From Polynucleobacter sp. MWH-UH35A (GTDB lineage Bacteria > Pseudomonadota > Gammaproteobacteria > Burkholderiales > Burkholderiaceae), in NCBI RefSeq assembly GCF_018687075.1, contig NZ_CP061285.1, forward strand, positions 806,001-870,000: a stretch of DNA of 64,000 nucleotides, written 5' to 3'. Under the pieces are notes generated by a model. It saw only the letters and a list, made by a program, of their open reading frames with translations. It made no database searches and was not told the DNA's origin. This document shows, piece after piece, positions 56,964-64,000 of this stretch. Every line of letters begins with the position of its first letter. Position 1 is the first letter of the stretch. Made by a program: the position numbers and the translations under genes.

Positions 56964-56989
56964 AAGCCCCTAAATCTCTTTAGGGGCTT
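56964..56989 (-). terminator. Terminator after tRNA-Asn
   Basis: AAGCCCCTAAA (56964-56974) pairs with TTTAGGGGCTT (56979-56989) over a 4-nt loop. In minus-strand direction the stem is followed by TTTCTTT, 9 bases after the tRNA 3' end. Confidence 0.9.
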
Positions 56990-56997
56990 CACTTATT

Positions 56998-57073
56998 TGG
57001 CTCCTCGACCTGGGCTCGAACCAGGGACCTACGGATTAACAGTCCGGCGCTCTACCGACTGAGCTATCGAGGA
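56998..57073 (-). tRNA. tRNA-Asn (anticodon GTT)
   Basis: A 76-nt cloverleaf on the minus strand. Acceptor TCCTCGA/TCGAGGA, D arm GCTC/GAGC, anticodon stem CCGGA/TCCGT around loop CTGTTAA, T arm CCTGG/CCAGG with TTCGAGC, and discriminator G plus encoded CCA. GTT decodes AAC/AAT asparagine codons. Confidence 0.97.
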
Positions 57074-57094
57074 ATAAGCCGATATTATAGCAAG

Positions 57095-57979
57095 ATGAAA
57101 TCACTTCTTCCCACTTCTGTGCAGATCCCCAAAGTGCTGACCATTGCTGGGTCCGATAGTGGCGGCGGGGCAGGGCTTCAGGCTGACCTCAAGGTCATCA
57201 CGGCCTTGGGTGGCTATGGAATGTCTGTGATCACCGCAATTACAGCTCAAAACACCCTGGGGGTCACGCGTATTCAAGATGTGGATCTTGATGTAGTAGA
57301 GGCGCAGATTGACGCTGTATTAATGGATATTGGCGCTGACATTGTCAAAATCGGCATGCTAGCCAGTCCAGAAATTGTCAAAACGGTTGCTAAATCTTTA
57401 CGCAAACATGGTGTAAAGCGAATAGTCCTTGACCCTGTTTTGCGTGCCACCTCTGGTGCAAGTTTAGGTGGTGACGATACTGCTCAAGCGATGATCGCTG
57501 AATTATTTCCAATGGCAACACTCATTACACCAAATTTGGATGAAGCTTCTTTATTGTTGGGTCGTGAGATTAGTGGGCCGAATGATTTCAAAATAGCCGC
57601 AGAAGAATTGCTCGAAATGGGACCGCAAGCAGTCCTGATCAAAGGCGGTCACTTAGATAGTACGCATACCCAAATTACAGATTACTTAATGTGGCGCACG
57701 ATCGAAGATGGTCTGGAGGTAGTTCAAACAAAAGAGTTTAAGCACTATCGCGTGAACACTGTGAACACTCACGGCACAGGATGTTCTCTAGCATCTGCAA
57801 TTGCGACTTATCTCGCAGATGGCCATGATCTCGCTCATGCGGTTGCTAAAGCCATTGCTTTTGTTGAGGCCGGCTTAGAAGCAGGGCGCTTCTTAAGTAT
57901 CGGTGAAGGTCCTGGGCCTTTGTGGCATATGCATGACTTTTACCCAACAGCATTGTTGGATGAAAACGATAAGTGCTAA
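57095..57979 (+). CDS. thiD: Hydroxymethylpyrimidine/phosphomethylpyrimidine kinase
   Basis: A 294-residue ribokinase-like kinase that phosphorylates HMP and HMP-phosphate for thiamine synthesis. TIAGSDSGGGAGLQADLKVI is the HMP-binding start, then ITAQNTLGVT, VLDPVLRATSGASL, TPNLDEASLL, and VNTVNTHGTGCSLASAIATYL with the catalytic Cys/Asp-region. It is convergent with the thiC-thiO-thiS-thiG-thiE operon, 52 bases from thiE, with no riboswitch upstream. Confidence 0.95.
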   Translation: MKSLLPTSVQIPKVLTIAGSDSGGGAGLQADLKVITALGGYGMSVITAITAQNTLGVTRIQDVDLDVVEAQIDAVLMDIGADIVKIGMLASPEIVKTVAKSLRKHGVKRIVLDPVLRATSGASLGGDDTAQAMIAELFPMATLITPNLDEASLLLGREISGPNDFKIAAEELLEMGPQAVLIKGGHLDSTHTQITDYLMWRTIEDGLEVVQTKEFKHYRVNTVNTHGTGCSLASAIATYLADGHDLAHAVAKAIAFVEAGLEAGRFLSIGEGPGPLWHMHDFYPTALLDENDKC

Positions 57980-58031
57980 TAAATTAAATGCCAAGAAAGA
58001 TAAGTGCGCTAAAAGATTTAAATCAATCGCT

Positions 58032-58958
58032 TTAGGCCTGCATTAATTCTTGAAGATGTTTTACTGCCGCCTTTGGATCTTTTGCTTGGGTAATGGCCCT
58101 CACAACGGCGACAGACCCCACACCACTTTTGGCAACCGCATGAATGCTTTCTTGATCAATGCCACCGATAGCCACCAAGGGGTAGTGACTCATTAACTTG
58201 GCGTACTGATATAAGCGTCCCAGGCCTTGAGGTGCAGTGGGCATCTTCTTTAAATTTGTTGGAAAAACTGCACCCATCGCAATATAGCTTGGGCAAAAGC
58301 GATCGGCATGGGCAAGCTCTGCATAACCATGAGTGCTAATGCCTAGTCTTAATCCTTCCCCACGAATTTCTTCAAGGTTGGCGTCAACTAAATCCTCTTG
58401 ACCTAGATGAACACCATAAGCCCCCGCATCAATAGCTTCTTGCCAGTAATCATTGATGAAAAGTAGCGTCTTGCTATCTTTTGCAGCGGCAACGGATTCT
58501 TTAATTTGTTTTCGGATCTTCGCTTTCTCGTCCGATTTGAAGCGCAGTTGCACAGTTGGAATCTCAGCATCGACCATGCGCTTTACCCAGTCGGCATCGG
58601 GCATGACGCCATACAAACCCAAACGCTTTGGGCACTCCTTAAAGGCATTCGGATTCATATTGCGAGTCCAGGGCAGCAAATCAAAATGCTCCGGTCTACT
58701 CGGCCACTTAAAGGGATTAAAACCACCATCTTGCAAAGTCATGCGTGACCAGGCTTTACCAAGAATTCGGGCATCAGATTCTATAAAACCCATTTCAATG
58801 CTGGCTAATGCACCTGCTAGTTCGTAATGATCAACCGCCACCTCGTTATCAATTAATGGGGGTGGATTGTGTAGGTTATAGCTTGGAATCGGAATGCACA
58901 GATCATCGTTGCGATGTGCTGCCACGATTTGGTCTGCTAGGTCACGAATGAGGCTCAT
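58032..58958 (-). CDS. thiE: Thiamine-phosphate synthase with N-terminal extension
   Basis: A 308-residue protein. The C-terminal two thirds (about 115-308) are ThiE: the pyrophosphate-binding VQLRFKSDEKAK, FINDYWQEAIDAGAYGVHLGQEDL, ISTHGYAELAHA, YIAMGAVFPTNLKK, and IGGIDQESIHAVAKSGVGSVAVV. It couples HMP-PP with thiazole-phosphate. The N-terminal 110 residues (DLADQIVAAHRNDDLCIPIP, DGGFNPFKWPSRP) belong to no ThiE fold I know. It is the last gene of the thi operon. Confidence 0.9.
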   Translation of the reverse strand: MSLIRDLADQIVAAHRNDDLCIPIPSYNLHNPPPLIDNEVAVDHYELAGALASIEMGFIESDARILGKAWSRMTLQDGGFNPFKWPSRPEHFDLLPWTRNMNPNAFKECPKRLGLYGVMPDADWVKRMVDAEIPTVQLRFKSDEKAKIRKQIKESVAAAKDSKTLLFINDYWQEAIDAGAYGVHLGQEDLVDANLEEIRGEGLRLGISTHGYAELAHADRFCPSYIAMGAVFPTNLKKMPTAPQGLGRLYQYAKLMSHYPLVAIGGIDQESIHAVAKSGVGSVAVVRAITQAKDPKAAVKHLQELMQA

Positions 58959-58971
58959 AGAATCAGTGTAC

Positions 58972-59790
58972 TTAAGTTTGATGCCAAAATGGCGTACCCA
59001 CCAAAGGCGTACTGGCTTGAGCAGATTCTTGTGGCTTCATGGCGCCGGATACATAGGCAGCACGGCCCGCATCTACCGCCATGGCAAATGCCTTTGCCAT
59101 GGCCACAGGATCGTTAGCAAGTGCCACTGCAGTATTGAGCAGGACACCATCAAAGCCCCATTCCATCACAGTGCAGGCATGGGATGGAAGACCTAAGCCC
59201 GCATCAACTAAGAGCGGGACTTTCAAACGGTCACGCAAGAGTTTCATAGCATAGGGATTTAAAGGTCCTTGCCCAGTTCCGATGGGTGCCGCCCATGGCA
59301 TGACTGCCTGGCAACCTGCGTCCACTAATCGTTGACACAAAATAAGATCTTCAGTGCAATACGGCAAAACTTTGAAGCCATCTTTAATGAGGATTTCTGC
59401 AGTTTGTACTAATCGTAGAACATCGGGTTGTAAGGTGTAGTCATCACCGATTAGTTCAAGCTTGATCCAATCCGTTTCAAAAACTTCACGCGCCATTTGT
59501 GCGGTGGTAATCACTTCTTGTGGGCTATGACAACCGGCGGTATTTGGTAAAACTGGTACAGCCATCTTTTTGAGTAAATCCCAAAAGCCGCTATGCGCTT
59601 CAGCAGTCGAGGTACCTTGGCGACGCAAGCTTACGGTAATCATGGCAGGATTGGAGGCTTGAACAGCATGCTCCAACACCTGAGGGGAGGGGTAGCGTGA
59701 AGTACCCAATAACAAACGGCTGGCAAAGCTCTCGCCATAAAGAACAAGAGTGTCAGCGCTGTTAAGGTTGCTCGGTAAGGGTGCGTTCAT
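58972..59790 (-). CDS. thiG: Thiazole synthase
   Basis: A 272-residue TIM-barrel that makes thiazole phosphate from DXP, a glycine imine and ThiS thiocarboxylate. [21 protein letters not shown] starts the domain. [17 protein letters not shown] carries the Schiff-base Lys region, and [21 protein letters not shown] and [24 protein letters not shown] segments follow. The open frame extends upstream into the end of thiS, but the ATG at 59790 begins after the thiS stop. Confidence 0.94.
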   Translation of the reverse strand: MNAPLPSNLNSADTLVLYGESFASRLLLGTSRYPSPQVLEHAVQASNPAMITVSLRRQGTSTAEAHSGFWDLLKKMAVPVLPNTAGCHSPQEVITTAQMAREVFETDWIKLELIGDDYTLQPDVLRLVQTAEILIKDGFKVLPYCTEDLILCQRLVDAGCQAVMPWAAPIGTGQGPLNPYAMKLLRDRLKVPLLVDAGLGLPSHACTVMEWGFDGVLLNTAVALANDPVAMAKAFAMAVDAGRAAYVSGAMKPQESAQASTPLVGTPFWHQT

Positions 59791-59818
59791 TTCAACTTCA
59801 TTCTTATATTTATCTGCA

Positions 59819-60016
59819 TCAGCCACCGGTAACTGGGGCAATCACTTCAATTTGGTCATTTTCCTTTAAGACAAACTCGGTATGCTTAGTTTTGGGTACA
59901 AAATGCAGATTCACTGCGACAGCATAGGGCGGTTTGGCGTTAATTAAGGCTAGCGCATCACTCACCAAGCTCTGGCTCGGAAGCTCATAGGGGACTTGAT
60001 TAACAATTACGCGCAT
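59819..60016 (-). CDS. thiS: Sulfur carrier protein ThiS
   Basis: A 65-residue ubiquitin-like carrier. The C-terminus is [10 protein letters not shown], whose terminal Gly-Gly is adenylated and thiocarboxylated. It donates sulfur to ThiG. Its start overlaps the end of thiO by 10 bases. No ThiF gene is in the window. Confidence 0.93.
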   Translation of the reverse strand: MRVIVNQVPYELPSQSLVSDALALINAKPPYAVAVNLHFVPKTKHTEFVLKENDQIEVIAPVTGG

Positions 60017-61155
60017 ACAGCATCTACCTGCTTAGTGTTATGAGTAATAGTCAAACCTAATTCCAATGCAGTCTTGCTTGTACCTTGCGCTAAAAGCTCT
60101 AGGGCGCAATCGAGCACCGCAGGGGAAATCATAAAACCATGGCGATATAGGCCATTGATCATGATCAAATCAGCCAACCCTTTTTCTTTTTGAAACCGTA
60201 TTTCTGGGAGATTGTTTTTCAATGTGGGTCGACATTGCGTTGCCATTTCTAAAATTCGGGCTTCAGCAAAGCCGCTATGTACCGTGTATACGGAGCTCAG
60301 TAACTCCATAGCAGAGCGCACACTCATTTCTGAGAGATCATCAGATTCAATCTCAGTAGCACCCACTACATAGACATCATTTTCTTTGGGAGCAATATAA
60401 ATCGGGTAGCGTGGATGGATTAAACGCGTTGGGCGACGCAACTTCACCTCTGGGGCATAGAGTCTAACTACTTCACCACGTACGCCCCGTAAGGCATTGG
60501 GCTGCTCACCAGTAGACCAAGACTCTTTAGCGCCGGTACCACGACAATCAACCACCGCTCTGTAACAGCTTTGTTTTTTTAGCTCTTGTGGGTCAACTTC
60601 TGTATGCCAGTGGCAATTCACCTTCAATAGCGTTAATTCATTAGCAAGTGCATCTAATAATTGACGATTATCTAGCTGCCCTTCGTTGGGTAAATATAGC
60701 CCCTGAGTAAATCTGTCGGCAACACCAGGCTCAAGTTCACGCAAGGCTTCATTGCTTAACTTTTGCGGCGCACTGAGGTCGGAGTTCGCACGACAATTCT
60801 TTTGTAAATGCGCAGTAAAACGTTCTGCTTCACTAGCGTCTTGCCTATGCCAAAGAATCAGCGTGCCGTCTTGCTGAAAGTACACTGGGCGAGACAAATC
60901 TGAAATCAGTTTTTTCCAGCGCGGTAGGCTGTATAAACCCATTCGCACAACAGAATCTTCCGTGATAGCAGACTCTGCCAAAGGCGCCAACATCGCTGCT
61001 GCAATGCGTGCGGCAGCATGAGAACCATCGGGTCCGCCCTTGTCAAAAAGGTCAACCTGCGCACCTTCTTTTGCAAGTGCAAGTGCAAGCAGGCGACCCA
61101 TGAGGCCGCCGCCAACAATTGCGTACTTACTTTTGGAGAAGCTTTCGCTCGTCAT
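60007..61155 (-). CDS. thiO: Glycine oxidase ThiO (FAD-dependent)
   Basis: A 382-residue FAD oxidoreductase (DAO family) providing the glycine-derived imine for thiazole in aerobic ThiO-type pathways. The Rossmann motif is KYAIVGGGLMGRLLALALAKEGA. CRGTGAKESW, GEVVRLYAPEVKL and a C-terminal LIMINGLYRHGFMISPAVLD fit the glycine oxidase family. It is the second gene in thiC-thiO-thiS-thiG-thiE, 22 bases after thiC. Confidence 0.92.
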   Translation of the reverse strand: MTSESFSKSKYAIVGGGLMGRLLALALAKEGAQVDLFDKGGPDGSHAAARIAAAMLAPLAESAITEDSVVRMGLYSLPRWKKLISDLSRPVYFQQDGTLILWHRQDASEAERFTAHLQKNCRANSDLSAPQKLSNEALRELEPGVADRFTQGLYLPNEGQLDNRQLLDALANELTLLKVNCHWHTEVDPQELKKQSCYRAVVDCRGTGAKESWSTGEQPNALRGVRGEVVRLYAPEVKLRRPTRLIHPRYPIYIAPKENDVYVVGATEIESDDLSEMSVRSAMELLSSVYTVHSGFAEARILEMATQCRPTLKNNLPEIRFQKEKGLADLIMINGLYRHGFMISPAVLDCALELLAQGTSKTALELGLTITHNTKQVDAVCA

Positions 61156-61177
61156 ATTTATCTTTTAGTTATGTGAC

Positions 61178-63146
<1,969 letters not shown>

Positions 63147-63167
63147 GAAACCGGGTGTCGGTCTGAT

Positions 63168-63258
63168 GTAACTCCCCACGCCAGCATTATCTGGATCGGG
63201 TTCTAGGGTCTTTCTCAGCGCCTTCAAGCAAAATCGCAATAAAGGGCACCCCTGTTTC
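63168..63258 (-). promoter_or_regulatory. TPP riboswitch (thi box)
   Basis: On the minus strand the leader shows the conserved thi-box order: ACAGGGGTGCCC, later GGCGCTGAGA, ACCCTAGAACCCGATC, and CCAGATAATGCTGGCGTGGGGAGT. CTGAGA and GATCCAGATAATGCTGG are the pyrimidine- and pyrophosphate-sensing signatures. It is located 50-140 bases before thiC, the usual place. Confidence 0.95.
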
Positions 63259-63348
63259 ATCCTTAAGGAGAATTTAACCACGAATTGGTTGTTTAGAGGG
63301 TGACAGCAGTTAAGCTAAGCGCCAACGAATCAATTGGCTTGAAATCAG

Positions 63349-64000
63349 TTATTTATTGCGCCGCAATATGAAGTCTGCAGTTACAAAAGCAGCATCAGAG
63401 GTGAACTCGTCAGCCAAAATTCTTGCAGCAGCTTCTGGAAGTGGGATTTCAATAAATCCACTGACTTCACCATCGTGATTGGTGGGGACAAAATTATCGG
63501 CGAGCTCTAAGTCATAAACGTAGAGCTGTTCATCATGAAAGCCTCTTCCTGGTATTGGACGACGCATATGAATGCGGCCTACAGGTTCAATCTGATCGGC
63601 AATCTGATCCGGGACGCCAGCCTCTTCCCAAAGTTCACGACGCGCACTGACCCAGGGTGTTTCGTCGGCAGTGATACCACCAGCGGCTAAGTTATCTAAC
63701 TTACCGGGGTCGGTAGGTTTCGTCTCGCTACGTCTGCCCAACCAAATCGTATTGCCTTGAGTGTAACCATTGATATGAGTTGCCATACTGCGAAAGCCAA
63801 AGGTGCGAAACGCAGCGCGCTCCATGCGAAAGTATTTATGACCGTTTTGATCAATCCATGCAAAATCTTCATTACGCCAGCCTGGAATAAATCCACCGAG
63901 ACGCATACGATTGGCCAATTGATACAGGCTGTTTGATAAATCCTTGGGCTTACTAATGCGAATAGTGAGTTTGTCATGACCCATTTCAATCAGCGGAATA
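63349..64000 (-). CDS. Nudix hydrolase, DUF4743 type (partial)
   Basis: The C-terminal 217 residues of a Nudix protein continuing past the right edge. The frame is open beyond the ATG at 63984, giving IPLIEMGHDK. The DUF4743 region includes LGGFIPGWRNEDFAWIDQ, FGFRSMATHINGY and IWLGRRSETKPTDPGKLDN. The Nudix box is GGITADETPWVSARRELWEEAG with REL-EEAG. Related proteins are thiamine-diphosphate-linked Nudix enzymes, and the gene sits just upstream of the thi operon, so a role in removing thiamine-derived by-products is possible but inferred. Confidence 0.85.
   Translation of the reverse strand, partial: IPLIEMGHDKLTIRISKPKDLSNSLYQLANRMRLGGFIPGWRNEDFAWIDQNGHKYFRMERAAFRTFGFRSMATHINGYTQGNTIWLGRRSETKPTDPGKLDNLAAGGITADETPWVSARRELWEEAGVPDQIADQIEPVGRIHMRRPIPGRGFHDEQLYVYDLELADNFVPTNHDGEVSGFIEIPLPEAAARILADEFTSDAAFVTADFILRRNK

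Overview
The window is a stretch of ordinary bacterial chromosome. It is densely coded, with moderate-to-low GC, AT-rich gaps and many genes that have weak Shine-Dalgarno (SD) sequences. Gene content and order point to a betaproteobacterium of the Burkholderiaceae: thrS-infC-rpmI-rplT-pheST-ihfA-merR-tRNA-Pro, sucAB-lpd-zapE, cysS-alkA-accA-tilS-lysC-tRNA-Ser, and an H-NS protein with the short C-terminal (W)-G-R-G-x-x-P DNA-binding motif. The short intergenic gaps and modest GC fit a small-genome freshwater lineage such as Polynucleobacter. That genus is an inference from style and gene order, not a database match.

Layout. 1-7.8 kb: tRNA-Val, then a translation cluster (thrS, infC with a non-AUG start, rpmI, rplT, pheS, pheT, ihfA, a MerR-like regulator, tRNA-Pro). 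7.8-9.8 kb: a PaaI-type thioesterase, an H-NS protein, and a convergent regulator joining an excisionase-type helix-turn-helix (HTH) to a degenerate receiver. 9.8-17.3 kb: the 2-oxoglutarate dehydrogenase operon (sucA, sucB, lpd), followed by ZapE and RNase AM. 17.3-28.3 kb: trpS, a methyltransferase, dapA-bamC, a tiny Ala/Pro-rich lipoprotein, the ribosomal hydroxylase RoxA, slyD, cysE, trmJ, suhB, and a TPR lipoprotein-ppiB-lpxH operon. 28.3-34.2 kb: cysS, an AlkA-type glycosylase, accA, tilS, lysC, tRNA-Ser.

34.2-39.7 kb is the least conserved part: a lipoprotein, a 59-residue HTH/zinc-ribbon protein behind a three-half-site operator, a small secreted protein, a zinc-ribbon Smr-like protein, the YqjD/YqjE/YqjK-type membrane trio, apt head-to-head with a nucleosidase, and a GMC oxidoreductase. 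39.7-48.2 kb is one long minus-strand fatty-acid degradation block: TetR regulator, acyl-CoA dehydrogenase, a FadN-type two-domain enzyme, thiolase, a DUF2147 protein, a nitronate monooxygenase and an enoyl-CoA hydratase. A TetR-type operator precedes the regulator. An outer-membrane protein, fadD, a PlsC-type acyltransferase and a DUF4442 thioesterase follow and fit the same lipid theme. 52.3-56.9 kb: an IlvD/Edd-family dehydratase, an outer-membrane transporter-like protein, an unrecognised membrane protein, TrhP, then tRNA-Asn. 57-63.3 kb: thiamine synthesis, with thiD alone on + and thiC-thiO-thiS-thiG-thiE on -. The minus-strand operon is headed by a TPP riboswitch and a hairpin that covers the thiC SD. 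A Nudix hydrolase runs off the right edge.

I found no insertion sequence, prophage, CRISPR array, rRNA or recognisable defence system. No gap between genes exceeds 300 bases; the longest, about 299 bases, lies upstream of sucA. The most unusual elements are small: the operator-controlled HTH/zinc-ribbon gene and its neighbours, the pseudo-receiver regulator, the structured leaders of pheS, sucA and thiC, and the palindromes upstream of the tiny lipoprotein.
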